The notes under the pieces are model-generated. The model saw only the letters and a list, made by a program, of their open reading frames with translations. It did not search any database and had not been told where the DNA came from. This document shows positions 45,532 through 54,306 of a stretch of DNA of 64,000 bases, piece by piece (the stretch's first letter is position 1; every line of letters begins with the position of its first letter). The position numbers were made by a program, and so were the translations under genes. The stretch spans positions 5,208,001 through 5,272,000 of the forward strand of contig OY760657.1 in the NCBI GenBank assembly GCA_963663905.2. The letters are read 5' to 3'. Source of the stretch: Saccharicrinis sp963663905. Its GTDB lineage: Bacteria > Bacteroidota > Bacteroidia > Bacteroidales > Marinilabiliaceae.

Positions 45532-46773
45532 ATGAATTCTCTTGATGATATCGAAGACTCGTTTAAATCAATGATTGAAGTATTGCCAAATGCTTTGATC
45601 TTAGTTGATGTTAATGGAGTTGTTGTATATATTAATAAGTTGGCTGAAGAATTGTTTCAATACTCAAAAGAAGAACTTATTGGTAAAAAAGTAGAATGCA
45701 TTGTTCCACAATCACATCGAAGTGATCATCACATAAAAAGGAAGCAATTTATACACAAAAAAGAGTATAGGGCAATGGGCAAAGGACGCGACCTGTTTGC
45801 TTTGCGAAAAGATGATTCAGAATTTCCTGCAGAGGTGGGTTTGAGTCCAATTGTAATTCAAGATGAAAGATATGTTTTAACAACGGTTATTGATATAACA
45901 GAAAGAAAAGAAATAGAACATAAAATCATAAAACAAAAGATTAAACTTGAAGAACTCACAGAGGAACTGCATAATATCAATCGTGTATTAGAGAAAAAGA
46001 ATCAGGATATAAATGAAAGTATAGAATATGCTCGCAATATTCAATATTCGATATTGCCCGATATTACTATGATCAGAAATTACCTGACGGATTTCTTTGT
46101 GTATTTTGAACCTAAAAACATTATAGGTGGTGACTTTTTTTGGTTCTATCAGGTGGAAGATATAAGCTATATTGCAGCTGTAGATTGCACTGGACATAGC
46201 GTACCGGGTGCTATGATATCTATGGTGGTTCATTCCTTGCTTAACGAAATCATGATAAAAAATCCCATACAAACCACCGGGAATATTTTGAGCAATCTGC
46301 ATCGAAATCTTTATAACTTTTTTCAACAGCATAAAGGAGAAGAATATTCACAGGACGGATGTGATATAGCACTGTGTAAAGTAGATAAAAAGAATAAGTT
46401 GCTTCAGTTTTCGGGTGCAAGACAAGATATATATATCTGCAGGGAAGATTCAATAGAAACCATTAAATCAACATCTAAATCAATAGGCGGTTTGTCTGTA
46501 ACAGGTCTTAATGAACCTGAAAGACACTATAATACTACAAATATTGATCTTTTGCCAGATATGACCATAGCTATGGTAACCGATGGAATACTTGACCAAC
46601 TGAATAGTGAGGAAAGTATATTCGGAACCAGGCATCTTTGCAATTTAATTCAGAAAAATTATAGTTTGCCTTTAAACCAAGCTCAGGATAATACATTCAA
46701 TGTAATAAACAGTTGGAAAGAAAATACCCAACAACAAGATGATATGCTAATGCTTTCCTTTCAATGTAAATAA
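45532..46773 (+). CDS. PAS domain / PP2C-type (SpoIIE-like) phosphatase, SiaA-like
   Basis: A 413-residue cytosolic protein. Residues about 8-130 are a PAS domain (VLPNALILVDVNGVVVYINK and KEELIGKKVECIVP), followed by a coiled coil (130-165) and a PP2C/SpoIIE phosphatase domain (165-413) with metal-binding residues in GGDFFWFY, DCTGHSVPGAM, TDGILDQ and DDMLML. By analogy with SiaA of Pseudomonas, this enzyme would dephosphorylate SiaC-like protein; here a PAS domain replaces the membrane sensor. It is the first of three tightly spaced genes, followed by SiaB- and SiaC-like proteins. Confidence 0.9.
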   Translation: MNSLDDIEDSFKSMIEVLPNALILVDVNGVVVYINKLAEELFQYSKEELIGKKVECIVPQSHRSDHHIKRKQFIHKKEYRAMGKGRDLFALRKDDSEFPAEVGLSPIVIQDERYVLTTVIDITERKEIEHKIIKQKIKLEELTEELHNINRVLEKKNQDINESIEYARNIQYSILPDITMIRNYLTDFFVYFEPKNIIGGDFFWFYQVEDISYIAAVDCTGHSVPGAMISMVVHSLLNEIMIKNPIQTTGNILSNLHRNLYNFFQQHKGEEYSQDGCDIALCKVDKKNKLLQFSGARQDIYICREDSIETIKSTSKSIGGLSVTGLNEPERHYNTTNIDLLPDMTIAMVTDGILDQLNSEESIFGTRHLCNLIQKNYSLPLNQAQDNTFNVINSWKENTQQQDDMLMLSFQCK

Positions 46774-46785
46774 CAACTATCTATC

Positions 46786-47874
46786 ATGTATAAATTATTT
46801 GAGATTTTTAAAGAAGAAAAAATATCATTAGCGTATTTCGGATTGTTTTCAGATTGTATAACCTCCATGCTAATTGAATTATGTGATACATACCTTGCAA
46901 AGTCAGATAATCTTAAAAAGTTCTCGAAAAAAACATCATTTCTAATTGCAGAAAGCTTTCAGAATATTGTCAGACATAGTGTTATTGAAAAAGAATGTAC
47001 TTCAAATGTTAAGTATAATAAAGATTTTTATCAGATAAGTATTGTCGAAAACAGAATAAATATTGCTTCAGTAAATATTATAGAAAACGATCAGATTCAA
47101 TCATTGAACAATCATATTGACCATATCAATTCATTAGATTCTTGTCAGTTAAAAGAATTATCAAAGCATGTCTTAGAACACGGAGCCATCACCGAAAAGG
47201 GTGGAGTAGGATTAGGGTTGATAGAGATCGTTAGAAAATCAGGGTTACCATTAAAAAAGCAGTTTACAAAACTGAATGATACCTACTCAATAGTGTTGCT
47301 TGGCTTAGAGATCTCGAATTTAGACAATGTAAGTGAGCCATCAATCGATCTGAATTCCATTGAAAAATATTATCGAAAGTTATTAGAAGATGATATCTTA
47401 TTGCTATACAAAGGCGATTTTTCAAGTTCCTCAAATTCGCAGATAATCGATATTTTAAATAACAATTTTATTCAGGGTGGAGAAATAGAGCCGGATAAAC
47501 TGAAGAATATAATTATCATAATTGAGATCATGCAAAATGTATCGCAACATGGTAAATTAATCAATAGTATTAAAGAAGGTTTTTTTACGATTAAAAAGAA
47601 GAATAACGAAGTATATATAGAGTGTTCTAATTATATCGATAGTGAATGTTTGGGGATTTTAAAACAACAGTTGGATAAAATCAAATCCTGTACAAATGAT
47701 GAACTTGAAAGATTATATAAACAAGCATTAACGGATTCTTATTTGTCAGAAGATGATAATGCAGGATTAGGCTTATTAGAAATTGCTCGTCTGACAAATA
47801 ATTCGTTTGCCTTTAATTTTACTGAAACGCCTGATGGCGAAATTTTATATTCAGTTCAAGTAAAAACTATATAG
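46786..47874 (+). CDS. tandem SiaB-type (DUF6272) kinase
   Basis: A 362-residue protein made of two copies of a SiaB/DUF6272 histidine-kinase-like ATPase. The first copy (about 1-185) has an N-box FLIAESFQNIVRHS and G-box GGVGLGLIEI; the second (about 200-362) has IIEIMQNVSQHG and DNAGLGLLEI. In Pseudomonas, SiaB phosphorylates SiaC; the duplication is unusual and could make an intramolecular dimer. The gene starts 12 bases after the phosphatase and ends 2 bases before the SiaC-like gene, so the three are translationally close and likely co-transcribed. Nucleotide-binding residues look intact in both copies. Confidence 0.88.
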   Translation: MYKLFEIFKEEKISLAYFGLFSDCITSMLIELCDTYLAKSDNLKKFSKKTSFLIAESFQNIVRHSVIEKECTSNVKYNKDFYQISIVENRINIASVNIIENDQIQSLNNHIDHINSLDSCQLKELSKHVLEHGAITEKGGVGLGLIEIVRKSGLPLKKQFTKLNDTYSIVLLGLEISNLDNVSEPSIDLNSIEKYYRKLLEDDILLLYKGDFSSSSNSQIIDILNNNFIQGGEIEPDKLKNIIIIIEIMQNVSQHGKLINSIKEGFFTIKKKNNEVYIECSNYIDSECLGILKQQLDKIKSCTNDELERLYKQALTDSYLSEDDNAGLGLLEIARLTNNSFAFNFTETPDGEILYSVQVKTI

Positions 47875-47876
47875 TA

Positions 47877-48242
47877 ATGGAAAAATTATTTATTGAACCA
47901 GGTAATGAAACTCCACAGATAGATTTTGATGCTAATAGCGGATTCTTTTCTATTTCAGGAAAATCTTATCCCGAAAATGTGAATAGTTTTTATGCCCCTG
48001 TTTTTGAATATATTGAGCAGTACAGAAAGAATTATGGCAGTAAAACAACGATTGAATTTAATTGGCTGTATTATAACACTGCAACAGCAAAAGCAATTGT
48101 TAAAATTATTTTACGACTAAAAGAAATCGGTAACGAATTAGAAATTCGATGGTATTATAAAAAGGATTTTGATTTGATTGCTGATAAAGGTCGTGAGATT
48201 CAGGAAGTATTAGATGTCAATTTAAAAGTGATTGAATTGTAA
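47877..48242 (+). CDS. SiaC-family (DUF1987) regulatory phosphoprotein
   Basis: A 121-residue protein of the DUF1987/SiaC family: IEPGNETPQIDFDANSGFFS near the start, SGKSYPENVNSFYAPVFEYI (28-47) and FNWLYYNTATAKAIVKI (61-77). In Pseudomonas aeruginosa SiaC, Thr68 is phosphorylated; here Thr68 sits in the YYNTATAKA segment, so it is a good candidate phospho-site (position match only, not proof). SiaC binds and activates a diguanylate cyclase in Pseudomonas; no such enzyme is encoded nearby, so the target is unknown. It ends the three-gene operon. Confidence 0.9.
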   Translation: MEKLFIEPGNETPQIDFDANSGFFSISGKSYPENVNSFYAPVFEYIEQYRKNYGSKTTIEFNWLYYNTATAKAIVKIILRLKEIGNELEIRWYYKKDFDLIADKGREIQEVLDVNLKVIEL

Positions 48243-48326
48243 TTAATCAATAACTATAAATCAGGTTCAAGAGTTAAAATGGAAGTTTTAATCCTTTTCA
48301 TACATGTTTCACAATTGATTCTAGAT

Positions 48327-49389
48327 GTTAGCGCGGAAATGATTTCCGTGCAATAAGCAAGCTGTAAATCATTATCATTTATTACAAAATAACACTGTTT
48401 ATATCCTAAGCTGTTAGGTGAGGAATTACATTCCGGACTTTAATAAACCTGTCAATCACCTAAGTTCAGCAAAGGGTCTCGCTTCGTTGTTAGTATACCG
48501 GCCTCAAACGCACGGATTACAAATCCGCGAGCTATGGTTTCAAATTGCTTGAGAGCTATAGTAGTCCTATTATAATCTATTAAAACGATGCCAGAGGCAT
48601 CACACATTTATAGAATATTTCATTGATAGATTAATTGACTCCAGCGGAGTCACATGTACAAAAATATTCTAATTGAGGTTCGACTCCAGTGGAGTCGATT
48701 AATATCCATATCGTTTTTCTATAAACATGTAACCCCGCTGGGGTTAATAGAGACACTTGAGCTTCTGTCAAAAAAGTATCTCCATCACAGGAGTTAGCGC
48801 GGAAATGATTTCCGTGCAATAAGCAAGCTGTATATCACTACCATTTATTACAAAATAACATTGTTCATATCCTAAGCTGTTAGGTGAGGAATTACATTCC
48901 GGACTTTAATAAACCTGTCAATCACCTAAGTTCAGCAAAGGGTCTCGCTTCGTTGTTAGTATACCGGCCTCAAACGCACGGATTACAAATCCGCGAGCTA
49001 TGGTTTCAAATTGCTTGAGAGCTATAGTAGTCCTATTATAATCTATTAAAACGATGCCAGAGGCATCACACATTTATAGAATATTTCATTGATAGATTAA
49101 TTGACTCCAGCGGAGTCACATGTACAAAAATATTCTAATTGAGGTTCGACTCCAGTGGAGTCGATTAATATCCATATCGTTTTTCTATAAACATGTAACC
49201 CCGCTGGGGTTAATAGAGACACTTGAGCTTCTGTCAAAAAAGTATCTCCATCACAGGAGTTAGCGCGGAAATGATTTCCGTGCAATAAGCAAGCTGTAAA
49301 TCACTACCATTTATTACAAAATAACATTGTTTATTCTTAAGCTGTTAGATGAGGAATTGTATTCCGGTCTTTAATAAAGCTGTCAATTA
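48327..49389. repeat. tandem array of ~466-bp palindrome-rich units (downstream arm)
   Basis: The same units as at 44131-45386: a partial copy from 48327, a full unit at 48541-49006 and a partial unit to about 49389 (period 466). Copies carry CTAAGTTCAGCAAAGGGTCT where the upstream arm has a different junction, so the two arms have diverged. The first 61 bases (48327-48387) match 45326-45386 with one change. Confidence 0.9.
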
Positions 49390-49462
49390 AATAAAAAATT
49401 GGATTAGATTTGATTTAATTTCAAAATTGAAAGATATTGCGATAAATCTATTGATAGGCTTT

Positions 49463-51355
49463 ATGAAGAACACATATATAAAATTAGTATCACTATTTCT
49501 TTTCCTTATTCCTTCAATTACATACGGGCAAACTGATAGTCTTACACAGGTGGATGACTCCATTAATCGTGTTGTTTTGCAGGAGTATCAGCTTAAACTT
49601 GAGGAAGTTGAGAAGCAACGTTTGGCAGATTCTCTGAAAAAAGCAGAACTAGAAATACAACTTCGTAAATTAAAAACAACCGATAATCTGCAAAAAGAGG
49701 ATTTAATTCTTCAACTCAAAACCATAGAAGAAAACGAGCAAAAGCGCATTGCAGATAAAAAGAATCAGATTAATGCTTTGCGTAATACAGCCAAAGGATA
49801 TCCGGTTGTGGGTGTGTTACAAGATACCTTGTTTCTGGTATATTCAAAGATAGGTGCATCTACACCCTCAGAAAGAGCTGTGAATATTAGCAAAAAGATT
49901 GAAAAGCTCTATGATGATGATTTTCTGAGAACGGATTCCATTCAAATACTAAAAGCAGAAAACACCTATGATATAGTATATCACGATATCATTATTATGA
50001 GTATTTCAGAAAACGATGCTCTATGGTATGGTAAAAGTATGGAAAGTTTAGCCGATGAATATCAGCAGACTATTGCTCAGTCCATTATTAATGCAAAAAA
50101 AGAAAATGGTTGGTTAAAGTTGCTTTCTCGTATTGGTCTGGTTTTACTTGTTATTGCTATTGCTCGCTTAATCATTTTTTTTATTGCAAAAGGGTATTCT
50201 ATCTTACTGCGCTATATTGATATTAAGAAAGAGGTTTGGCTTACAGGCATAACTTTTAAAGACTATACTTTCTTGACCGCAGACCAGGAATTGCATATTG
50301 TTCTTATGCTTGTTAAGGTCTTTAAATGGTTTGTATATGTTGTGCTTTTATATATCACTTTGCCTATCATATTTAGTATCTTCCCATTCAGTCGTAACTG
50401 GGCCGATGCATTGTTTAAACTCATATGGTCACCGTTTAAAGGAGTCATTTTTGCCATCTGGGATTATTTGCCAAACTTGTTCACCATCCTCGTTATCTAT
50501 TTTGTGATGAGGTATGTAATGAAGTTTGTAAAATATATTTTCCGCGAAATACAATACAATAAACTTGTAATTTCTGGTTTCCATGCTGATTGGGCTATGC
50601 CTACTTATAGTATAGTTCGCTTTTTGCTTTATGCATTTATGTTTGTACTGATTTTCCCGTACTTACCAGGTTCTGATTCAAATATATTTAAAGGTGTATC
50701 TGTATTTATTGGTATTCTGTTTTCTCTAGGATCATCATCAGCCATTGCTAATATGGTTGCCGGACTGGTTATAACATACATGCGTCCATTTCAGGTAGGT
50801 GATAGAATTAGAATTGGTGAAGCAACAGGTGATATTATTGAAAAAACACTGCTGGTAACCCGCATCAAAACTATCAAGAACGAGATTATTACAATTCCTA
50901 ATTCGTCCGTTTTAACAGGTAATACTATAAACTATAGTATTGGAGCAAAAGATACAGGACTGATTATTCATTCAACCGTAACCATTGGATATGATGTGCC
51001 CTGGAAAGATATGCATCAAACCTTAATAGATGCTGCTTTGCGTACTCCAATGGTCATGCAGGAACCAAAACCATTTGTTTTGCAAACCAGTCTGGATGAT
51101 TTTTTTGTTTCGTATCAGATCAATGCCTACGTACGTGAAGCTAGTAAGCAAGCCGTGATATATAGCAACCTGCATCAAAATATTCAGGATGTATGTAACG
51201 AAAGAGGAATAGAAATCCTTTCTCCACATTATCGTGCCGCCAGAGATGGAAATAACACCACCATTCCAAAAGACTATTTGCCCGAAGACTACCAATCTCC
51301 TGGGTTTAATGTGAATGTGAAACAAGATGGCAAAAGCGGAGAGCAAGGCGCATAG
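49463..51355 (+). CDS. MscS-family mechanosensitive channel
   Basis: The ATG at 49463 (630 residues) gives a signal peptide MKNTYIKLVSLFLFLIPS-YGQ; the longer frame would start at TTG. After an exported helical and coiled-coil part (residues about 30-200, KLEEVEKQRLADSLKKAELE), there are several membrane helices and the MscS core: pore-lining GSSSAIANMVAG and the beta-domain GDRIRIGEATGDI ... IPNSSV. Such channels gate on membrane tension and let ions leave on osmotic downshock. The long soluble amino terminus marks it as a large Bacteroidota-type MscS. It lies just after the palindromic array. Confidence 0.92.
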   Translation: MKNTYIKLVSLFLFLIPSITYGQTDSLTQVDDSINRVVLQEYQLKLEEVEKQRLADSLKKAELEIQLRKLKTTDNLQKEDLILQLKTIEENEQKRIADKKNQINALRNTAKGYPVVGVLQDTLFLVYSKIGASTPSERAVNISKKIEKLYDDDFLRTDSIQILKAENTYDIVYHDIIIMSISENDALWYGKSMESLADEYQQTIAQSIINAKKENGWLKLLSRIGLVLLVIAIARLIIFFIAKGYSILLRYIDIKKEVWLTGITFKDYTFLTADQELHIVLMLVKVFKWFVYVVLLYITLPIIFSIFPFSRNWADALFKLIWSPFKGVIFAIWDYLPNLFTILVIYFVMRYVMKFVKYIFREIQYNKLVISGFHADWAMPTYSIVRFLLYAFMFVLIFPYLPGSDSNIFKGVSVFIGILFSLGSSSAIANMVAGLVITYMRPFQVGDRIRIGEATGDIIEKTLLVTRIKTIKNEIITIPNSSVLTGNTINYSIGAKDTGLIIHSTVTIGYDVPWKDMHQTLIDAALRTPMVMQEPKPFVLQTSLDDFFVSYQINAYVREASKQAVIYSNLHQNIQDVCNERGIEILSPHYRAARDGNNTTIPKDYLPEDYQSPGFNVNVKQDGKSGEQGA

Positions 51356-51749
51356 TGAATAGAGCTTTGATTAAAATAGAGTCCTCTTATGAACGTGAGC
51401 CCCAGCTTCAGTTGAAGAATTATGATTACAGATTAAGGATTATAGAATATAGCATTTCTTAAATTGAATTGTAAGTGTAGAAATATTTTCCGTTTAATTT
51501 AGAGGGAGTTATTGTAATAAAGTAAAAAAATCACACGATGCAATCGTGCGATAACAAGAGGGAGAAATAATCTAAAAAATCCCCACTTCTATTTAAAATT
51601 ATAGTGTATATATGGTATTAGAATCACGGATTGCAAATCCGAGATAGCGTAGAAGATAAAGATCAGCAAATAAATATTGAAAGCAATGGCCCTAAATCTG
51701 TATCTGATATGAAAATAAATGCCTGAAAATCATCAATAAAACTAAATAA
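51356..51749. other. intergenic region with half a REP-like repeat
   Basis: About 390 bases. It contains CACACGATGCAATCGTGCGA at 51532-51551 (the right arm of the paired-palindrome repeats) and CGGATTGCAAATCCG at 51628-51642. It should also hold the promoter of the disrupted DJ-1-type gene. Confidence 0.5.
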
Positions 51750-51770
51750 ATGCCAAAAAAAGTACTATTA

Positions 51771-52810
51771 ACCTGAGTTCGATTCTAAAATAATGCTAAT
51801 TGATCAGACTTAATTTCCTCAACTTTAATAGCAGGTTTTTTGGAAAAAATGAATAGGCTATTAATCCAGAAATCATGTTTGTAATGAAATTTCCAAAAGA
51901 TCTGTGTCTTGAATGTTCAATTAAACAAATGTTTTTAAGTTCATCGTTAATAGTCTCAATAACAGATCTTTTTCGAAGTAATAATTTATCCTTCATTTCC
52001 ATGATAACATTACGCATGTTATTTCGAATATATGTAATGAGGTGAAGTCCATCAACAAAAAGTACTTCAGTGATTTTTTGGGAAATATATCCTTTGTCTG
52101 CATAAAGTTTACCTTTTATTTTCTCAATAAACTTTTGGTTTTTAAGAGGTTCTCTATCATCTGTATTTCCTGGAGTAATAATAAAGTTTAAAATTTCGCC
52201 CTTTTCATTAATAATAAAATGAAGTTTAAATCCAAAGAAGTATCCCATAGTTGATTTACCTCGTTGAGCTAAACCATCAAAAACCTTATGTCTTGCTATA
52301 CGCTTATTCTTACATACACGAATAGGTGTAGAATCAACATATGAGATCCCAGTACAACTGCCCAAACAACATGTTTTTAGAAATAAAGTCATTGGAAGAG
52401 CTGTTTTTTGCATCAACTCAACGAATCTATTGTATGAAACAGTTTGCGGAAATTCTTTGTTAAGATGCTCTTTTACATAGTATAAGTAAAAATGTTTAAG
52501 ATTTTTGAAAGCACCAAAATGAAATAATATCATTATTGTAATCACTTCACTATTGTTCATTTTAGGCTTTTTCTTTGGCCTATTTCCTAAACTATGTTTT
52601 GAGATTGTTTTATCAAATTCAATGCAGAATTCATCGACTAAAACGAAAATTTCAGTAATTTTATCTTTACTTAAATACATGGATTTTGCTTCTAATTATT
52701 TGTTTGTCAGACTTTTAAATTAGCAAAATCCATTTTTATTTCAAAATATTACATGATTTTATTTTCGATTATTTCATTGATATACTGTGGTTTAAGAATC
52801 GAACTGAGGT
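51771..52810 (-). mobile_element. IS982-family insertion sequence
   Basis: A complete 1,040-bp element. Its ends are ACCTGAGTTCGATTCTAAAA (left) and ACCTCAGTTCGATTCTTAAA (right end read inward), 18 of 20 matching, and it is flanked by direct repeats TATTA (51766-51770 and 52811-52815). It carries one transposase gene on the minus strand. Since the target duplication is intact, the insertion is probably recent. Confidence 0.95.
51796..52680 (-). CDS. IS982-family transposase
   Basis: A 294-residue DDE transposase spanning most of the element. The acidic triad is visible in order: Asp in YVDSTPIRVCKN (about 117), Asp in GKLYADKGYISQK (about 193) and Glu in KRSVIETINDELKN (about 240). The amino-terminal part (IFVLVDEFCIEFDKTISKH) is the family's dimer/DNA-binding region. 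The frame is intact, so the enzyme could be active and could act on the MITE at 30.9-31.1 kb, which has the same ends. Confidence 0.94.
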   Translation of the reverse strand: MYLSKDKITEIFVLVDEFCIEFDKTISKHSLGNRPKKKPKMNNSEVITIMILFHFGAFKNLKHFYLYYVKEHLNKEFPQTVSYNRFVELMQKTALPMTLFLKTCCLGSCTGISYVDSTPIRVCKNKRIARHKVFDGLAQRGKSTMGYFFGFKLHFIINEKGEILNFIITPGNTDDREPLKNQKFIEKIKGKLYADKGYISQKITEVLFVDGLHLITYIRNNMRNVIMEMKDKLLLRKRSVIETINDELKNICLIEHSRHRSFGNFITNMISGLIAYSFFPKNLLLKLRKLSLIN

Positions 52811-53385
52811 TATTATTCTTATGTCAGGGTTTTGAAGCCTACGAAGCAAGTGTTTTTACCGATGTAATGGGATGGACAAAAGAGTGTGGCGATGAAATTG
52901 TAGAGTTAAAAACAACAGGTTTACGACCTGTGATTCACTGTCTTTGGAACCTGATTGTTCAACCTGAAATTCCTTACGAAGAAATTAATATTGATGATTA
53001 TGATGCTTTGGCTATTCCTGGTGGAGGCGGTGATGGAGGATTTTACGAAGATGCTTTTGATGAGCGGTTTTTGAACCTGATTCGTAAGTTCGATGAGCAA
53101 AACAAACCAATTGCATCGGTATGTGTGGGTGCTATACCAATTGGAAAATCAGGTGTATTGCAAGATAGAAAAGCAACAACCTGGGATTTAAATGATGGCT
53201 ATCGAAGAACAGAACTAGCAGAATATGGAGCAATTGTTCAGGATAAGCGTATGGTAGTAGATGATAATATTATCACATCAACAGGTCCTGCAACTTCTAT
53301 TGATGTAGCTTTTGCCTTGCTGAGTAAACTAGTTAGACCAGATACTGTAGAGGAAATTAAAAGAAATATGCGCTTTACTGATTAG
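52753..53385 (+). CDS. chimeric DJ-1-type reading frame (starts in the IS end)
   Basis: The 3' part of the split gene continues upstream in frame into the right end of the insertion sequence and could start at an ATG at 52753, adding about 20 residues (MILFSIISLIYCGLRIELR) to residues from FLCQGF onward. This would make a 210-residue protein if the IS end supplies a promoter, which is not shown. The DJ-1 fold without its first beta strand (MPKKVLL) may not be functional, since that strand is internal. Confidence 0.5.
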   Translation: MILFSIISLIYCGLRIELRLLFLCQGFEAYEASVFTDVMGWTKECGDEIVELKTTGLRPVIHCLWNLIVQPEIPYEEINIDDYDALAIPGGGGDGGFYEDAFDERFLNLIRKFDEQNKPIASVCVGAIPIGKSGVLQDRKATTWDLNDGYRRTELAEYGAIVQDKRMVVDDNIITSTGPATSIDVAFALLSKLVRPDTVEEIKRNMRFTD

Positions 53386-53408
53386 TAAAGAGATATGGTC
53401 AAAACAAT

Positions 53409-53449
53409 AAAAGGGGACTAGTAATATAACTATTACTTAGTCCCCTTTT
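53409..53449 (+). terminator. terminator downstream of the split DJ-1 gene
   Basis: AAAAGGGGACTAGTAATA and TATTACTTAGTCCCCTTTT pair over about 17 bases with one bulge and T-run at the end. It follows the stop codon by about 25 bases. Confidence 0.88.
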
Positions 53450-53776
53450 GCCCTAACTAAACTATGAGATTTAGTAGTGTAGTTTCCTTATGTAGAGAAA
53501 CAAAAGTCATTAATTTCTTTTCGAGTAGACTAATATAATACTTTAATTCATCTTAGTCTAATTCGCAATGTTAAGTTTTTAATGAAAATGTATTGTATTG
53601 ATTAATGGTTGGGCGTAAACTATTATTGACACGCGAATCGTTAGCAAACAATGCGTATGATTTAATCATTCTATAAATGATTTTCACAGAAAGAATTTCT
53701 TGTATTAAAGAACCTATTTCATTAATCTGTGTTTTAAAATGAATAAATAGAGATTAAATACTTTAAAAGCATTTAG
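53450..53776. other. intergenic region
   Basis: About 330 AT-rich bases. I see no gene, repeat or clear regulatory site apart from the likely leader of the following GNAT gene. Confidence 0.35.
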
Positions 53777-54229
53777 ATGATAACCATATTAAGAACAAAT
53801 TCAGAGGATAAAAGATTTATTGAACTTGTTAAATTATTAGATGCTGATTTAGCCAAAAGAGATGGTGATGATCATGCCTTTTTTGCACAATACAATAAAA
53901 TCTACATGATTAAAAATGTTGTGGTAGCATTTAATGATGAAACGCCGGTGTCATGTGGTGCAATAAAAGAATATGATCCAAAATCGATGGAAGTTAAGCG
54001 GATGTATACATTACCTGTATTTAGAGGAAAAGGTATTGCTTCAATGGTTTTAGCTGATCTTGAAAAATGGACCGCTGAGTTAGGTTATGCTAAATGTATT
54101 TTGGAAACAGGAATAAAACAACCGGAAGCAATCAGACTCTATGAAAAAAATAACTATCAGCTTATTCCTAATTACGGTCAATATGCCGAAGTGGAAAGCA
54201 GTCGCTGTTTTGAAAAAGTGGTGAAGTAG
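53777..54229 (+). CDS. GNAT N-acetyltransferase
   Basis: A 150-residue protein. MKRMYTLPVFRGKGIASMV-type segment (VKRMYTLPVFRGKGIASM, about 73-90) includes the acetyl-CoA-binding RGKGIAS loop; IKQPEAIRLYEKNNYQLIPN follows, with SCGAIKEYD as the middle strand. This is the short GNAT type found with many small-molecule substrates; the substrate cannot be named. The terminator at 54238 follows directly. Confidence 0.9.
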   Translation: MITILRTNSEDKRFIELVKLLDADLAKRDGDDHAFFAQYNKIYMIKNVVVAFNDETPVSCGAIKEYDPKSMEVKRMYTLPVFRGKGIASMVLADLEKWTAELGYAKCILETGIKQPEAIRLYEKNNYQLIPNYGQYAEVESSRCFEKVVK

Positions 54230-54237
54230 AAAAAAAT

Positions 54238-54275
54238 AAGTTTGATAAATATCTTAGAAAGAACTTATCAAACTT
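54238..54275. terminator. terminator between the GNAT and DUF2807 genes
   Basis: AAGTTTGATAA (54238-54248) and TTATCAAACTT (54265-54275) form an 11-bp stem with a 16-base loop, between convergent genes. Confidence 0.75.
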
Positions 54276-54306
54276 ACTCATCTTTTGTTTTATGATTATT
54301 CTATGA

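Larger units (their letters stand above)
51750..53385 (+). pseudogene. DJ-1/PfpI-family gene split by an IS982-type element
   Basis: ATG CCA AAA AAA GTA CTA TTA (51750-51770) encodes MPKKVLL, the usual start of this family. The frame resumes after the element and its TATTA copy at 52816 with FLCQGFEAYEASVFTDVMGW. Joining the two at the duplicated target restores one 196-residue reading frame without loss: nucleophile-elbow-type ASVCVGAIPIG (cysteine of the DJ-1/PfpI fold) and IPGGGGDGGFYED are present. The protein would be a cytosolic stress-response or glyoxalase/chaperone-like enzyme; disruption likely inactivates it or leaves only the chimeric frame. Confidence 0.88.

Noticed and set aside
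48631..49285. Two identical 62-residue reading frames on the minus strand (48631-48819 and 49097-49285)
   Set aside because: They lie wholly inside duplicated palindromic repeat units and copy each other because the units are copies. No start signal, family or coding bias supports them.
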